Positions 35,765 through 46,050 of a DNA stretch of 64,000 nucleotides are shown here, piece by piece. Made by a program: the position numbers and the translations under genes. Source of the stretch: Staphylococcus sp. IVB6214 (lineage in GTDB: Bacteria > Bacillota > Bacilli > Staphylococcales > Staphylococcaceae). Location of the stretch: positions 1,612,001-1,676,000 of the forward strand of contig NZ_CP094723.1 of assembly GCF_025558585.1 (NCBI RefSeq), read 5' to 3'. Position 1 is the stretch's first letter; the number at the start of each line of letters is the position of its first letter. The notes under the pieces were generated by a model. The model worked only from the letters and a program-made list of their open reading frames with translations. It did not search any database and was not told where the DNA came from.

Positions 35765-36970
35765 ATGGCTTCTTCACGTCAACAAACTCAAAAGTCATTC
35801 TTTCGACGTTTAGACTGGCAATTGATCGGATTAGTTTTCACACTCTGTATCATAAGTGTCACAACTATTCACTCGGCAATGGGCGGCGGTCAATACAGTA
35901 TGGACTTCGGAGTCAGACAGATTTTCTACTATATTCTCGGTGCTTTCATAGCATGCTCAATCATGATTGTCTCACCGAAGAAGATTTTGAAATACGTCAA
36001 TGTCGTATATGCTTTTTTTATTCTATTATTAATTGGTTTGATTGTCCTACCAGAGTCGAGCTTCACACCGGTTATTAACGGAGCAAAAAGTTGGTACCAC
36101 GTGGGTCCTATTAGTGTCCAACCTTCAGAATTTATGAAGATTGTCTTGATTTTATCTGTCGCAAAGGTTGTTGCACAACACAATCGTTTTACATTTAATA
36201 AATCACTCGAAACAGATTTGATGTTGTTACTTAAAATATTTGCGGTCACTATTCTGCCAATGGCGCTTATCTTATTACAAAATGACCTTGGAACAACACT
36301 TGTCTTTCTTGCCATCATTGCAGGAATCGTCATAGTTAGCGGTGTGACATGGAAAATATTGGCACCCCTTTTCGGTTCAGCTATTCTTTTAGGAAGTAGT
36401 ATTATTTTATCTATTATTTATAATCCAAGCTTTATAGAGAATGTCTCAGGTATCAAAACATATCAACTCGGTCGTATCAATTCATGGCTCGATCCTTATT
36501 CATACAGTACTGGGGATGGTTTCCATTTAACAGAATCAATGAAGGCGATTGGATCTGGTCAACTTATCGGAAAAGGCTTAAACAACGGAGAAGTTTATAT
36601 TCCTGAAAACCATACCGACTTTATCTTTTCTGTTATCGGTGAAGAACTCGGTTTCGTAGGGGCTGTCGTGGTATTAGGTGTTTTCTTGCTCCTTTTACTC
36701 CATTTGATACGTCTTGCCGTTACATCAGACGACCTGTTTAGCAAAGCATTCATTATGGGATACGCCAGCCTTTTGCTGTTCCATATTGTGCAAAATATCG
36801 GTATGACAATCCAACTATTGCCAATCACTGGGATCCCACTCCCTTTCATTAGCTATGGAGGAAGTTCTTTATGGAGTCTTATGGCAGGTGTCGGTGTGAT
36901 ACTCAGTATTTACTATCACGCCCCGAAAAAGTATGACGCAAGTAAAACACAATCTCGTACTACAAGGTAA
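35765..36970 (+). CDS. rodA: SEDS-family peptidoglycan glycosyltransferase RodA/FtsW
   Basis: A polytopic membrane protein of 401 residues with about ten hydrophobic helices. The SEDS signatures are NGAKSWYHVGPISVQPSEFMKI, ILLQNDLGTTLVF, and the C-terminal GIPLPFISYGGSSLW. These proteins polymerise lipid II together with a class B penicillin-binding protein. The position next to ddl-murF matches staphylococcal rodA rather than the separate ftsW locus. ATG 35765 has AAAGGAG six bases upstream; an in-frame ATG at 35759 touches that site. Confidence 0.92.
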   Translation: MASSRQQTQKSFFRRLDWQLIGLVFTLCIISVTTIHSAMGGGQYSMDFGVRQIFYYILGAFIACSIMIVSPKKILKYVNVVYAFFILLLIGLIVLPESSFTPVINGAKSWYHVGPISVQPSEFMKIVLILSVAKVVAQHNRFTFNKSLETDLMLLLKIFAVTILPMALILLQNDLGTTLVFLAIIAGIVIVSGVTWKILAPLFGSAILLGSSIILSIIYNPSFIENVSGIKTYQLGRINSWLDPYSYSTGDGFHLTESMKAIGSGQLIGKGLNNGEVYIPENHTDFIFSVIGEELGFVGAVVVLGVFLLLLLHLIRLAVTSDDLFSKAFIMGYASLLLFHIVQNIGMTIQLLPITGIPLPFISYGGSSLWSLMAGVGVILSIYYHAPKKYDASKTQSRTTR

Positions 36971-36980
36971 CATAAAATTC

Positions 36981-37025
36981 AAAAACCACCTTTCCATCTG
37001 AGTTTCGATGGAAAAGTGGTTTTTG
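36981..37025. terminator. Intrinsic terminator between rodA and the small ORF, bidirectional
   Basis: AAAAACCACCTTTCCATC pairs with GATGGAAAAGTGGTTTTT (one mismatch). T runs occur on both strands. Confidence 0.88.
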
Positions 37026-37046
37026 TAATTTCTATGACATGATTGA

Positions 37047-37187
37047 TTACTTGAGTTTTTCTGGTGTAGTGGTTGGTTTCGGTAGTGATCGCATGATATC
37101 CAATCGTGATTTTGTCTTTTTCACAGTAACCCCAATTGATGATATCATTTTCACCACATTGTAAAACTTGTCATTTGGCTTTGCCAT
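37047..37187 (-). CDS. Small protein of 46 residues, unknown function
   Basis: On the minus strand, ATG 37187 lies four bases after GGGGTGA and opens a 46-codon frame ending at TAA 37047. The product begins MAKPNDKFYNVVKMI and ends TTTPEKLK. It is basic, with VTVKKTKSRLDIMRSLPKP in the middle. It has no clear membrane helix or known motif. The good Shine-Dalgarno, sensible composition and position directly before a terminator argue that it is real. A small hypothetical gene in this place may occur in other staphylococci, but I cannot name it. Confidence 0.65.
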   Translation of the reverse strand: MAKPNDKFYNVVKMISSIGVTVKKTKSRLDIMRSLPKPTTTPEKLK

Positions 37188-37272
37188 ATTATCACCCCAG
37201 TTTGTCAACCTACTACCCCTATCTTACATTAAATTGATGACAGTGACTATATAAATTTAAAATAAGTCACTT

Positions 37273-39453
37273 TTATTTAGCAATATGCTTCAATCTCAAT
37301 GCATTCAATACAACCGACACAGAACTAAATGCCATCGCAGTTCCTGCAATCCAAGGTGCTAAAAATCCCATTGCTGCAAAAGGAATACCAATCATGTTGT
37401 AACAAAATGCGAAGAATAAATTTTGCTTGATATTACGAATCGTTAAGTGGCTCAATTTTAAACTTTCGGGAATGTGTTTCAAGTTCCCTTTTACAAGTGC
37501 GATATCAGCTGATTCCAATGCAATATCAGACCCTGAGCCCATTGCCACGCCGATGTCGCTCTTCATCAATGCTGGTGCATCGTTGACGCCGTCTCCGACC
37601 ATCATGACTTGATGATCTTTTTGTTGCAGGTCAGAGATAACTCGCGCTTTTTCATCTGGTTTGACACCTGCAATAACATTGTTTACGCCTAACTCACGAC
37701 CAATTGCACGCGCAGTTATTTCACTATCACCACTCAACATAATCAATTCATAATGAGGTTTTAATGCAGCTAGAACTTCTTTCGCTTCTTGTTTCGGTTC
37801 ATCACGAATACCGAGTACTAATCCTACTTGATCATCAACAGACATTGCAACAACTGTCGCACCAGACATTTGCAGTGTATCTACTTGTTGTTGGACATCT
37901 GGTTCAATTGTTGCATGCTGTGCAATGAAAGGAATGGCGCCTACTACAATGTGATGATTGTCAATATGACCAGAAATACCACTGCCTGTATGTGTTTTGT
38001 ATGCTTCAACTGGCAATGTTGTCTCATCTTTAAAGTAATCAACAACAGCTTTAGACAATGGATGTTCAGATTGTGCTTCTAAGCTTTTAATGTAGCGTCC
38101 AATCTCAGCATCAGACATAAGACGATGTTCAGCAATGACTTTTGGCTGTCCAACGGTTAAAGTCCCTGTTTTATCAAATACAATTGTATTAATATGATGT
38201 GTTTGTTCTAACGATTCAGCTGTTTTAAACAGAATACCTGCTTCAGCAGCACGTCCAGAACCGACCATGATAGACGTCGGTGTGGCAAGTCCTAATGCAC
38301 AAGGGCAAGCGATTACGATAACCGCGATAAAAATTTCGAGTGCTTGAGATAATTCATACGGTGTAAGGATAAAATACCAAGTTAAAAATGCAACAAATGC
38401 AATTGTAATGACTGTTGGAACAAAAATGTTTGATACTTTATCTGCCAATCGTTGAATTTGTGGTTTATCTCCTTGCGCTTCTTCCACGACTTGTATGATT
38501 TGGTTTAATACAAGATCCTCACCTGTATGTGTAATGCGCACCTTTATAAAGTTTTGCTGGTTTAATGTACTTCCGATAACTGAATCCCCTACAACTTTAT
38601 CAATTGGTATACTTTCTCCTGTCAACATGGATTCATCAACAGTTGACCAACCTTCTATGATTGTACCGTCGAGCGGAATTTGTTCACCACTACGGACACG
38701 TACGACATCTCCTACACGGACATCTTCAATAGATATACGCTGTATTTGTCCATCACGTTCTACTTCTGCATCTTTAACTTGTAATGCTGCTAACTTTTCA
38801 ATAGCATCACTCGCATGCCCTTTTGCACGTCTTTCAAAATATTTTCCTAAAAGAATGAGCGTAATTAAAACCGCACTCGTTTCAAAGTATAGTGGCACAT
38901 GGCCTGATTCATGCGAATGTGTAAACATCAAATAAATACTATAAAAATAAGCAGCCGATGTTCCCATCGCAACGAGTACATCCATATTGGCACTTTTATT
39001 CGTCAGTGATTGATATGCACCTACGTAAAATTGCCAACCTAAAACAAATTGTACAGGTGTTGCAAGTATTAATTGAAACCATGGATTCATCAATAAATCC
39101 GGCACAGGTATAAAGCTAAAAAATGAGAAATGTGCAAACATCGTATACAGTAATGGTAAAGATAAAATTAAAGAAATTATAAATTTATTTTTTTGGTGTC
39201 TCAATTCCCGCTGTTTACGGTCTCGTGCCTGTTGTTGCGTTTCAATCGGATGTGCTTGAAAGCCAATTTTTTCAATACGCTCAAAAATCTCTTTTTGACT
39301 AATTTGAGTTGGATCGTATTGAACGGTCCCTTTCTCCATTACAAGGTTTACATTGGCAGATTCAATCCCTGCTTCACGATTAAGTGTGCGTTCTATACGA
39401 GTTGCACAAGCTGCACAATCCATTCCTGAAATTTTAAATGTCTCTTTTGTCAT
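37273..39453 (-). CDS. copA: Copper-exporting P-type ATPase CopA
   Basis: P1B-type ATPase that pumps Cu(I) out of the cytoplasm. Residues 1-70 are one HMA domain with the copper-binding GMDCAAC. About eight membrane helices follow, including the CPC motif ([13 protein letters not shown]). TGES, the phosphorylation site [15 protein letters not shown] and GDGVNDAP are all present. At about 726 residues it is shorter than the two-HMA CopA of S. aureus (about 800). Two adjacent ATG codons (39456 and 39453) follow GGAG. It has its own CsoR-type operator and is downstream of copZ. Confidence 0.95.
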   Translation of the reverse strand: MTKETFKISGMDCAACATRIERTLNREAGIESANVNLVMEKGTVQYDPTQISQKEIFERIEKIGFQAHPIETQQQARDRKQRELRHQKNKFIISLILSLPLLYTMFAHFSFFSFIPVPDLLMNPWFQLILATPVQFVLGWQFYVGAYQSLTNKSANMDVLVAMGTSAAYFYSIYLMFTHSHESGHVPLYFETSAVLITLILLGKYFERRAKGHASDAIEKLAALQVKDAEVERDGQIQRISIEDVRVGDVVRVRSGEQIPLDGTIIEGWSTVDESMLTGESIPIDKVVGDSVIGSTLNQQNFIKVRITHTGEDLVLNQIIQVVEEAQGDKPQIQRLADKVSNIFVPTVITIAFVAFLTWYFILTPYELSQALEIFIAVIVIACPCALGLATPTSIMVGSGRAAEAGILFKTAESLEQTHHINTIVFDKTGTLTVGQPKVIAEHRLMSDAEIGRYIKSLEAQSEHPLSKAVVDYFKDETTLPVEAYKTHTGSGISGHIDNHHIVVGAIPFIAQHATIEPDVQQQVDTLQMSGATVVAMSVDDQVGLVLGIRDEPKQEAKEVLAALKPHYELIMLSGDSEITARAIGRELGVNNVIAGVKPDEKARVISDLQQKDHQVMMVGDGVNDAPALMKSDIGVAMGSGSDIALESADIALVKGNLKHIPESLKLSHLTIRNIKQNLFFAFCYNMIGIPFAAMGFLAPWIAGTAMAFSSVSVVLNALRLKHIAK

Positions 39454-39465
39454 CATTCCCACTCC

Positions 39466-39485
39466 AATACCTATACGGGGTATAT
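39466..39485. promoter_or_regulatory. CsoR-type operator of copA
   Basis: ATACC (39467-39471) and GGTAT (39479-39483) form an inverted repeat with a 7-base spacer. This is the same architecture as the site upstream of csoR, and lies just before the copA Shine-Dalgarno. CsoR is expected to leave the DNA when it binds Cu(I). Confidence 0.7.
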
Positions 39486-39554
39486 TTTACTTTCAAATAA
39501 AGAGCGGGTCATCTGCTACTATTTAACAAAGTGAATCTCCCACTCTATAAGATA

Positions 39555-39758
39555 TTATTTAACGTCATAACCAATATCATAGATACGTTGTTTCACATCT
39601 TCTAACGCTGCATCATTTGATAATTCTACATCTACAATGTCTTCTGCTGGTGTTGCCACAACCGATACAACATCTTTGTTTTCTTTCACTGCTGTTTCGA
39701 CTGCTTTCTTACAATGATCACAACTCATACCTTCTACTGCAATTGTGTGTTTTGCCAT
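39555..39758 (-). CDS. copZ: Copper chaperone, CopZ/CsoZ-like HMA protein
   Basis: A 67-residue stand-alone HMA domain. GMSCDHC places the Cu(I)-binding cysteines at 13 and 16. The ferredoxin-like pattern then runs through AVKENKDVVSVVATPAEDIVDVEL to YDIGYDV. It should carry copper to CopA. It starts two bases after the stop of the cysteine-less HMA-like gene. In S. aureus a csoZ gene follows csoR, so the name csoZ is equally possible. Confidence 0.9.
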   Translation of the reverse strand: MAKHTIAVEGMSCDHCKKAVETAVKENKDVVSVVATPAEDIVDVELSNDAALEDVKQRIYDIGYDVK

Positions 39759-39760
39759 AA

Positions 39761-39982
39761 TTAACGCGCTCCTTTATATGAATTGATGACAGGATAACCT
39801 GCATCATAAATTTCTTTTTCCAATGTATTCAAGTTGGCTGGTGTTTCATACGTCAGTGTCACTGTTTGTGATTCGATATTCACTTCTACCGCTTCAACAC
39901 CAATCATATCGCTCAGTCTCGATTCAAGCTGTTGCTTTTGTTCTTCGCTCGAGAGACCAGATAACCATACTTTACTATGCAC
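39761..39982 (-). CDS. HMA-like protein lacking the metal-binding cysteines
   Basis: A 73-residue protein lying between csoR and copZ. The C-terminal part (VEAVEVNIESQTVTLTYETP, then LEKEIYDAGYPV) follows the HMA fold pattern of its neighbour. Where CopZ has GMSCDHC it has GLSSEEQ, so both cysteines are replaced (Ser12 and Gln15). It has no other Cys, so it should not bind Cu(I) in the normal way. It could be a structural partner of CopZ, CopA or CsoR. Function unknown; the HMA relationship is inferred from pattern only. Confidence 0.75.
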   Translation of the reverse strand: MHSKVWLSGLSSEEQKQQLESRLSDMIGVEAVEVNIESQTVTLTYETPANLNTLEKEIYDAGYPVINSYKGAR

Positions 39983-39995
39983 GTATGTTCACCTC

Positions 39996-40283
39996 CTAGT
40001 CTTTCATCAACTTTTGGAAAGTCACGAGTAACTCATCCATCGCTTCATGTTCATTGCCACCTTCTACCTTATGCATGATACATCCTTTCATATGGTGTTC
40101 TAACAGCTTGGATGCCACACCATTCAATGCAGAACGTGTTGCACGGATTTGAGTCAGAACATCATCGCAATAGACGTCTTCTTCAATCATACGATTAATG
40201 GCTCGGACTTGTCCTTCAATGCGATTCAAACGGGATTGTAAATTGCGCTTCGTCACGTCAGAATGGTTTGCATGTTCTGTCAT
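39996..40283 (-). CDS. csoR: Copper-sensing transcriptional repressor CsoR
   Basis: CsoR/RcnR-family repressor of 95 residues, all helical. The Cu(I) triad is Cys39, His64 and Cys68, in VYCDDV and LLEHHMKGC. The DNA-facing N-terminal segment is NLQSRLNRIEGQVRAINRMIEED. It should repress its own operon and copA through the two operators found here. It is the first gene of csoR, the HMA-like gene, copZ and copA. Confidence 0.95.
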   Translation of the reverse strand: MTEHANHSDVTKRNLQSRLNRIEGQVRAINRMIEEDVYCDDVLTQIRATRSALNGVASKLLEHHMKGCIMHKVEGGNEHEAMDELLVTFQKLMKD

Positions 40284-40326
40284 CGTGTCTCCCTCAATTC
40301 TTTGTGATTTATTTTACACCTTTATG

Positions 40327-40347
40327 ATATACCCTATGTAGGTATAT
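40327..40347. promoter_or_regulatory. CsoR operator upstream of csoR
   Basis: ATATACC (40327-40333) and GGTATAT (40341-40347) form a perfect 7-bp inverted repeat with a 7-base spacer (CTATGTA). It lies about 45 bp upstream of csoR and 80 bp upstream of cls. Confidence 0.8.
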
Positions 40348-40426
40348 GTCAAAGAGAATGATTTCAATATAAATTCATTAGAAAAAATGCTACAATATGA
40401 AAAACATATTATTAAAGGAGAAACAT

Positions 40427-41917
40427 ATGGGCGAATTACTTATTTCATTATTTGCAAATGGAAATGCGATCGTCAACATCATATTGATTGGTTTGTTCTT
40501 TCTGAATTTGACTTTTGTATTCACCATTATTTTCATGGAACGACGCAGTGCCGAAGCCATCTGGGCATGGTTGCTCGTATTGGGACTTTTCCCAATCTTA
40601 GGATTCGTTTTATATTTACTCTTCGGACGACAAATACAGCGTAAATCATTATTCGAGATAGATGAAAATGACAAGGTTGGTTTAGAGCGTCGTGTTAACG
40701 AACAACTCGAAGCACTGAAAGCTGGCAATTTTGATCCAAGTAATCCACACATGCAATATTATAGTCATATGATACAAATGTTGCTGTACAATAATGCCGC
40801 CTTCTATACAAATGACAATCAGATCGAACTGTTCACGGATGGGCACGACAAGTTCAACCGTCTTAAAGAAGATATACGCCAAGCCAAAAAATATATCCAT
40901 ATTCAATATTATATTTTCCGCAAAGACCTTCTTGGAAAAGAAATCTTATCTTTACTAGAAGAAAAACTTGAGCAAGGCCTAGAAGTTAAAATGCTCTACG
41001 ATGATATCGGGTCACGTACATTAAAGTTACGTCATTTCAAAGATTTTCGCCAAAAAGGTGGACAAGTAGAAGCTTTCTTCCCTTCAAAGTTGCCTATAAT
41101 CAACTTGCGTATGAACAATCGTAATCATCGCAAAATTGTCGTGATTGACGGCACAATCGGTTATGTGGGTGGTTTCAATGTTGGGAAAGAATATTTAGGT
41201 CTCTCCAAAAAATTTGGTTATTGGCGCGACACACACTTACGCATAGAAGGTGAAGGCGTCAATGCCCTGCAGTTGCGCTTTATTTTAGACTGGAATTCGC
41301 AGTCTCATCGTCATAATATTCAATATGACCCCAAATACTTCCCAGAGAATCATGTCAATGCAGAACACAATACAGGTATTCAAATCGCCTCAAGTGGACC
41401 AGACGAATCATGGGAACAGATTAAATATGGTTATCTTAAAATGATTTCCATGGCGCAAAAATCGATTTACATTCAAACACCGTATTTCATCCCTGATAGT
41501 TCATTTATGGATGCTTTGAAAATCGCAGCACTTGGTGGCGTTGATGTAAACATTATGATTCCAAACAAACCTGACCATTCATTTGTCTATTGGGCAACTT
41601 ACAAAAACGTTGCGAGCCTTTTAGAAGCAGGGGCACGTGTATATCATTATGATAATGGCTTTTTACATGCAAAAACGATGACCATCGACGATGAAATTAC
41701 AAGCGTAGGTACAACAAACATGGATAATCGTAGTTTTTCTTTAAACTTCGAAGTAAACGCCTTTATTTATAATGAAGAAATTGCTAAACAAGTACGTGAA
41801 AGTTTTGAAAAAGACTTAAAAGTTTCGTCCGAACTGACAAAAGAACGCTATCAAGATCGTGGTCTTTTGATTAAGTTCAAAGAAGCTATCAGCCAGCTAC
41901 TATCACCGATATTATAA
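40427..41917 (+). CDS. cls: Cardiolipin synthase
   Basis: Cls makes cardiolipin from two phosphatidylglycerols at the membrane. The 496-residue protein has two N-terminal membrane helices (residues about 10-30 and 40-60). Two phospholipase-D motifs follow, [18 protein letters not shown] and [21 protein letters not shown] chose ATG 40427, with AAAGGAG upstream; the frame also has an ATG at 40397 whose codons contain that site. The locus next to csoR matches S. aureus cls2. Confidence 0.94.
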   Translation: MGELLISLFANGNAIVNIILIGLFFLNLTFVFTIIFMERRSAEAIWAWLLVLGLFPILGFVLYLLFGRQIQRKSLFEIDENDKVGLERRVNEQLEALKAGNFDPSNPHMQYYSHMIQMLLYNNAAFYTNDNQIELFTDGHDKFNRLKEDIRQAKKYIHIQYYIFRKDLLGKEILSLLEEKLEQGLEVKMLYDDIGSRTLKLRHFKDFRQKGGQVEAFFPSKLPIINLRMNNRNHRKIVVIDGTIGYVGGFNVGKEYLGLSKKFGYWRDTHLRIEGEGVNALQLRFILDWNSQSHRHNIQYDPKYFPENHVNAEHNTGIQIASSGPDESWEQIKYGYLKMISMAQKSIYIQTPYFIPDSSFMDALKIAALGGVDVNIMIPNKPDHSFVYWATYKNVASLLEAGARVYHYDNGFLHAKTMTIDDEITSVGTTNMDNRSFSLNFEVNAFIYNEEIAKQVRESFEKDLKVSSELTKERYQDRGLLIKFKEAISQLLSPIL

Positions 41918-41937
41918 TGAACTGAGAGGGTTGAAGT

Positions 41938-42591
41938 ATGAAAACACATATTCAAGCGGCATATGATTATATGAACGAAGTGCATGCGCAGGATACAACC
42001 GGGCATGATGTGGCACATGTCAAACGTGTTCACAAAATGGCACGTTTCATTGCAGCATCTTATCCAAATGCCAACCATTACGTCATTGAAATAGCTGCTT
42101 TATTGCATGATACAGTTGATGATAAACTCGTAAATCCTGAAGCAGCCTATCGTAATCTCAATACATTTTTAAATGATCTTAATGTAACATCCATGGATCA
42201 AGACGCAATTCGCTATATCATCGAAAATATGAGCTTTCGTCAGACAGATCAAGTGGGCAAACTTAACACCATCGAAGCACAAATCGTACAAGATGCCGAT
42301 CGTCTGGATGCCCTTGGCGCTATCGGTATTGCACGGACGTTCCAATTTGCCGGTCACTTCAAAGAACCAATGTGGACAGGCGAAGCAACGCAGCAAGAAC
42401 TCAACAATCAAAATGTACACCTCGAGCAGTTGTCACCTTCTGCCATCAAACATTTTTACGAAAAGTTACTACTACTACTAAAAACGCTTATGAATACACC
42501 TGAAGCACGAGAAATAGCAGCACAACGTCATCTGTTTCTCGAACAGTTTCTTGATCAATTCTTTGATGAATGGGATACCACTGAACGATAA
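41938..42591 (+). CDS. HD-domain phosphohydrolase, YedJ-like
   Basis: A 217-residue HD-superfamily hydrolase. The metal-binding motif is split as GHDVAHVKRVHKMA and ALLHDTVDDK, and VQDADRLDALGAIGIARTF is the third conserved block. Related proteins hydrolyse nucleotides, but the substrate cannot be read from sequence. GAGAGGG lies ahead of the ATG, 20 bp after cls. It is probably co-transcribed with cls and ends at a bidirectional terminator. Confidence 0.85.
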   Translation: MKTHIQAAYDYMNEVHAQDTTGHDVAHVKRVHKMARFIAASYPNANHYVIEIAALLHDTVDDKLVNPEAAYRNLNTFLNDLNVTSMDQDAIRYIIENMSFRQTDQVGKLNTIEAQIVQDADRLDALGAIGIARTFQFAGHFKEPMWTGEATQQELNNQNVHLEQLSPSAIKHFYEKLLLLLKTLMNTPEAREIAAQRHLFLEQFLDQFFDEWDTTER

Positions 42592-42596
42592 AAATA

Positions 42597-42645
42597 AAAA
42601 CACCCGTTTCAGTAGCCTTATAAAAGCTATCTGAAACGGGTGTTT
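42597..42645. terminator. Bidirectional terminator between the HD gene and yidC
   Basis: CACCCGTTTCAG (42601-42612) pairs perfectly with CTGAAACGGGTG (42631-42642). A-rich and T-rich flanks suit both strands. Confidence 0.9.
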
Positions 42646-42656
42646 ACGTGGTACCG

Positions 42657-43526
42657 TTATTTCTTTTTCTTCTTCTTCGATACAACTTGTGTATTTTTAC
42701 CTGTCTTGTTGTTTTGGTTTTTCTCAGCTTCCATCTTTTTAATCAATGGTGCTACTTCTTCTTTTGCTTTTTTACTATAAACGACATTCGCAAAATATGT
42801 TTGAACAACAAGGAATGCAGCCGATACAGACCAGTATAAACCTAATGCGGCAGCTGATGTGTATGAAATCCAGATGATCATAATTGGTGAGATAATCATC
42901 ATCATATAGCCCATTTGTTTTTGTTCAGCAGGCATATTTGATAAAGATACGTACGCTTGTAAAAAGTATAGAATACCCGCGATTAGCGTAATCCAAATAT
43001 CTGGTTTATCTAGTTGGAACCACATGAAATCAGAGTATTTCGTAATACCGCCACCTGTTGGGTATCTTAATACGAAATATAGACCCATGATGATTGGCAT
43101 TTGGATTAGTAATGGTAAACAACCAATCATACTAGACATTGGATTCATACCATATTTTTTGTACACTGTCATCATTTCTTGGTTAGCTGCAAGTTTGTCT
43201 TCTTGTGTACGTGCACGTTTAACTTTTTCTTGTACTGCTGTAATGTCAGGTTTTGCAACTTTCATTTTTTCACGCATCATATGCATGTTTTTATAGTTTG
43301 ATAACATCAATGGTAATAATACGATACGTACAACTAATACGATAATGATAATCGCAAGACCATAGTTATTATCTAGTTCATGGCCTAACCAATGAATTAA
43401 GCTATCCATTGGTTGTACGAATGTATTGTAAAAGAAACCATCTCGGTTCTCAGGCTTACTATAATCACAACCAGCTAAAAAAAGTGTGATACCAAAAAGC
43501 ATGGCTAGTAACGCTTTATTCTTCAT
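42657..43526 (-). CDS. yidC: Membrane protein insertase YidC (lipoprotein type)
   Basis: YidC/OxaA1 inserts and folds membrane proteins. The 289-residue precursor has a lipoprotein signal with the lipobox LAGC (Cys20). About five membrane helices follow, with blocks such as [18 protein letters not shown] and the [19 protein letters not shown] loop. The C-terminus is a basic tail ending in a lysine run, which contacts the ribosome in relatives. It stands alone with its own terminator. Confidence 0.95.
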   Translation of the reverse strand: MKNKALLAMLFGITLFLAGCDYSKPENRDGFFYNTFVQPMDSLIHWLGHELDNNYGLAIIIIVLVVRIVLLPLMLSNYKNMHMMREKMKVAKPDITAVQEKVKRARTQEDKLAANQEMMTVYKKYGMNPMSSMIGCLPLLIQMPIIMGLYFVLRYPTGGGITKYSDFMWFQLDKPDIWITLIAGILYFLQAYVSLSNMPAEQKQMGYMMMIISPIMIIWISYTSAAALGLYWSVSAAFLVVQTYFANVVYSKKAKEEVAPLIKKMEAEKNQNNKTGKNTQVVSKKKKKK

Positions 43527-43614
43527 TTTTCCACCTCTATACTATTATTCACATAAGTGTCATTTTATCATATAACGTATTCAGGTGGAAACATTTCTCA
43601 TAATTTAAGGCAAT

Positions 43615-44256
43615 TTATTTAAAATATTGTAAGTAGCACGACACAGATTTTTCAATATTGTCACTCTGTGTAATTGAAGAAATAGTGGCAATACCATCTG
43701 CTCCATTATTAATAATAGACGCAACATTTTCTTCTGTAATACCACCGATTGCGACAATGGGAATCTCTTCATCATAACGACGCATACGACGAATCATTTC
43801 GATACCACCGGCTTGTTTGGCATCGCTCTTCGATTGCGTTCGATATACAGGACCTACACCAATGTAATCGACATGTGTCAAATCTGACTGATCATACTCT
43901 TCAAAGTTACTCACACTTAGACCGATAATTTTATCTTCTGCTTGTGTATAAAAGCTTTGAACTTCTGCATCGTCTTGCCCGACATGTATACCATCAGCAT
44001 CTATTTCTAAAGCAAGTGCAACATCATCATTGACAATAAAAGGAACTTGATACGTCCGACATAACTTCTGAAGTTCTAATGCTTTTTGTTTTTTTGCTTC
44101 TCCTGTTAATGCAGAGGGACCTTTTTCACGAAACTGAAACATCGTTATACCTGCTTTTAAAGCATCTTCAAGAATACGATCAAGACTTCCCTTTTTTACA
44201 TCTTGCGTCCCTGCAATAAAATAAACTCGTAATTGCTTACGATCAAATCTCATCAT
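43615..44256 (-). CDS. thiE: Thiamine-phosphate synthase
   Basis: ThiE joins HMP-pyrophosphate and thiazole phosphate into thiamine phosphate. It is a TIM-barrel protein of 213 residues with [50 protein letters not shown] and [11 protein letters not shown], all conserved. The start overlaps the end of thiM by 14 bp. It is the last gene of thiD-thiM-thiE. Confidence 0.96.
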   Translation of the reverse strand: MMRFDRKQLRVYFIAGTQDVKKGSLDRILEDALKAGITMFQFREKGPSALTGEAKKQKALELQKLCRTYQVPFIVNDDVALALEIDADGIHVGQDDAEVQSFYTQAEDKIIGLSVSNFEEYDQSDLTHVDYIGVGPVYRTQSKSDAKQAGGIEMIRRMRRYDEEIPIVAIGGITEENVASIINNGADGIATISSITQSDNIEKSVSCYLQYFK

Positions 44257-45049
44257 TCTTCACTTCTCTCTTCTTTATCTCTTGTTGAAAAGCGACTGTC
44301 GCAGTTTGACTCAATGCATCTAAAAATGCGACTGAAAAAGTCCCTGGCAAATCAGCACCTGCTTTTACTTCTGCGCGTTCTGCTGAAATGGTATAGTATG
44401 ATACCGCTTCAGCTAACTTCTCCAATGAAGGCTGTGTATCTTTCAATAAAAAACTTGCGACAACAGCACCTAGTAAACAACCTGTCCCAGTGACTTTTGC
44501 TAATAACGGCGTCCCATTGCCTAAAGCGATTGCTCGATCGTCTTGTACGATCACATCTGTTTCACCAGTCATTACGATAGCTGCATCATATTGATGATGT
44601 GCTTGTTTTGCCGCTTCAACAGGCAGTTGATCAAGCGTACTGTCTGTCCCTTTCATCGTGGCTGTTTCATCCACAAGTGCTAAAATTTCAGAAGCATTTC
44701 CTTTTATGACTGTCACTTGAATTTCTTCTAAAAAGCGTTTGCAAAAGTTTCTTCTGAATTGAGAAGCACCGACTGCCACGGGATCGAAAACAATTGGTAC
44801 GCCTTGGCGGTTTGCTTCTTTAGCAATGCGCAACATATCTTCACCGCTTTGTTGTGTTAGTGTACCGATATTGATGAGTAACGCTTGTGCAACTTTAAAA
44901 AAGTCTGCCGCTTCTTCAGGTGCTTCACTCATAGCTGGACTCGCACCTAGACTAAGTAGGCCATTTGCAGTAAAGTTTTTAACAACATCATTGGTATAAC
45001 ATATAACTAGTGGACTTTCTTTGCGTACTTCGGTTAAATAATCGCTCAT
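44243..45049 (-). CDS. thiM: Hydroxyethylthiazole kinase
   Basis: ThiM phosphorylates salvaged thiazole alcohol. It belongs to the ribokinase-like fold. Conserved parts are [25 protein letters not shown] at the N-terminus, [19 protein letters not shown] and [17 protein letters not shown] with the catalytic Cys. I start it at ATG 45049, which overlaps the thiD stop as TAATG and gives 268 residues. It lies between thiD and thiE. Confidence 0.95.
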   Translation of the reverse strand: MSDYLTEVRKESPLVICYTNDVVKNFTANGLLSLGASPAMSEAPEEAADFFKVAQALLINIGTLTQQSGEDMLRIAKEANRQGVPIVFDPVAVGASQFRRNFCKRFLEEIQVTVIKGNASEILALVDETATMKGTDSTLDQLPVEAAKQAHHQYDAAIVMTGETDVIVQDDRAIALGNGTPLLAKVTGTGCLLGAVVASFLLKDTQPSLEKLAEAVSYYTISAERAEVKAGADLPGTFSVAFLDALSQTATVAFQQEIKKREVKNDEI

Positions 45050-45858
45050 TAGTCCCATCCCTTCTGTGATTGATAAGCAAAGTGATTAACCGGACCTCTG
45101 CCCTGTCCTATTTCTGGAGTATGTTTAATCGCTAAAGCAATAAACGCTTTTGCCTTTGCAACTGCATCATAAACAGATCGTCCTTTCGCCAACTCTGCAG
45201 TAATAACTGCTGAGAATGTACAACCTGTACCATGTGTATGTTCAGTTGGATAACGTTCACCTTCAAAAACAAAGTGTCCCTCTCTTGTAAAAAGATGATC
45301 TGTTGCATCACCTGCCAAATGACCCCCTTTAATGACAACGCCTTTAGATCCTATCTCTTTAATAAAGAATTCACCTGCTCGATGAATCTTTTCCATTGTA
45401 TCCAATTGAAAGCCTGTAATCTCTTCAGCTTCTGGAATATTTGGCGTTGCAACATCTGCGTATGGTAGCAATGTTGTTTTTAATTGCTTTCGAACTTGCT
45501 CTGCCATCAATGAATCACCACTTTTAGCAACCATGACAGGATCAATAACATATGGTATGTCAAAGTTCTTTAAATAACGTTCAATAATCATCATCATGTC
45601 AGGTGTTGGAATCATCCCTGTCTTCAGGGCATGTGGTGGTTCATCGTTAAATACACTTGCGAGTTGTTCTTCTAACCATGCAGGTTCAAGGTTATGAATG
45701 TGTTGCACACCTAGAGAATTTTGTGCCACGATACTCGTGATAGCACTCATTCCATAAACACCGCATGCATGAAAAGACTTTAAGTCTGCCATTGCACCTG
45801 CTCCCCCAGATGGATCTGTCCCTGCAATAGTTAATGCAATTTTAGGTTTCTGAATCAT
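45049..45858 (-). CDS. thiD: Hydroxymethylpyrimidine/phosphomethylpyrimidine kinase
   Basis: ThiD phosphorylates HMP and then HMP-phosphate. It has the ribokinase-type opening [45 protein letters not shown] and [23 protein letters not shown] 45858 lies seven bases from GGAGG and gives 269 residues. It directly follows the TPP riboswitch. S. aureus has tenA ahead of thiD in this operon; no tenA is present here, so the riboswitch controls thiD directly. Confidence 0.95.
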   Translation of the reverse strand: MIQKPKIALTIAGTDPSGGAGAMADLKSFHACGVYGMSAITSIVAQNSLGVQHIHNLEPAWLEEQLASVFNDEPPHALKTGMIPTPDMMMIIERYLKNFDIPYVIDPVMVAKSGDSLMAEQVRKQLKTTLLPYADVATPNIPEAEEITGFQLDTMEKIHRAGEFFIKEIGSKGVVIKGGHLAGDATDHLFTREGHFVFEGERYPTEHTHGTGCTFSAVITAELAKGRSVYDAVAKAKAFIALAIKHTPEIGQGRGPVNHFAYQSQKGWD

Positions 45859-45862
45859 TTGA

Positions 45863-45908
45863 TTACCTCCATGTCTCACTAATATACATATAGACTACAT
45901 AGAGGTAA
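45863..45908 (-). promoter_or_regulatory. Helix that can hide the thiD Shine-Dalgarno
   Basis: In the RNA, TTACCTCTATG (45908-45898) can pair with CATGGAGGTAA (45873-45863) over 11 positions with one G-U. The second strand contains the thiD ribosome-binding site. Together with the lack of an obvious terminator this suggests translational control by the riboswitch. Confidence 0.55.
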
Positions 45909-45945
45909 CTAAGATGATGCTTTCTCACCTTGATACATCATTATC

Positions 45946-46030
45946 TACTTCCCTACGTTGGCATCATCCAAATCAGGTTCAAAGGGTTTGAATTTTCATT
46001 CATCTCAGCGAGTTTGCGCCCCTAGTAGTC
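45946..46030 (-). ncRNA. TPP (THI-box) riboswitch
   Basis: Read on the minus strand it has the start ACTAGGGGCGC, then CTGAGATGA, ACCCTTTGAACCTGATTTGG and ATGATGCCAACGTAGGGAAG. These are the conserved elements of the thiamine pyrophosphate aptamer. It lies 90 bp upstream of thiD and would lower thiD-thiM-thiE expression when TPP is abundant. Confidence 0.95.
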
Positions 46031-46050
46031 ATCAATGTTCAATTTACTTA

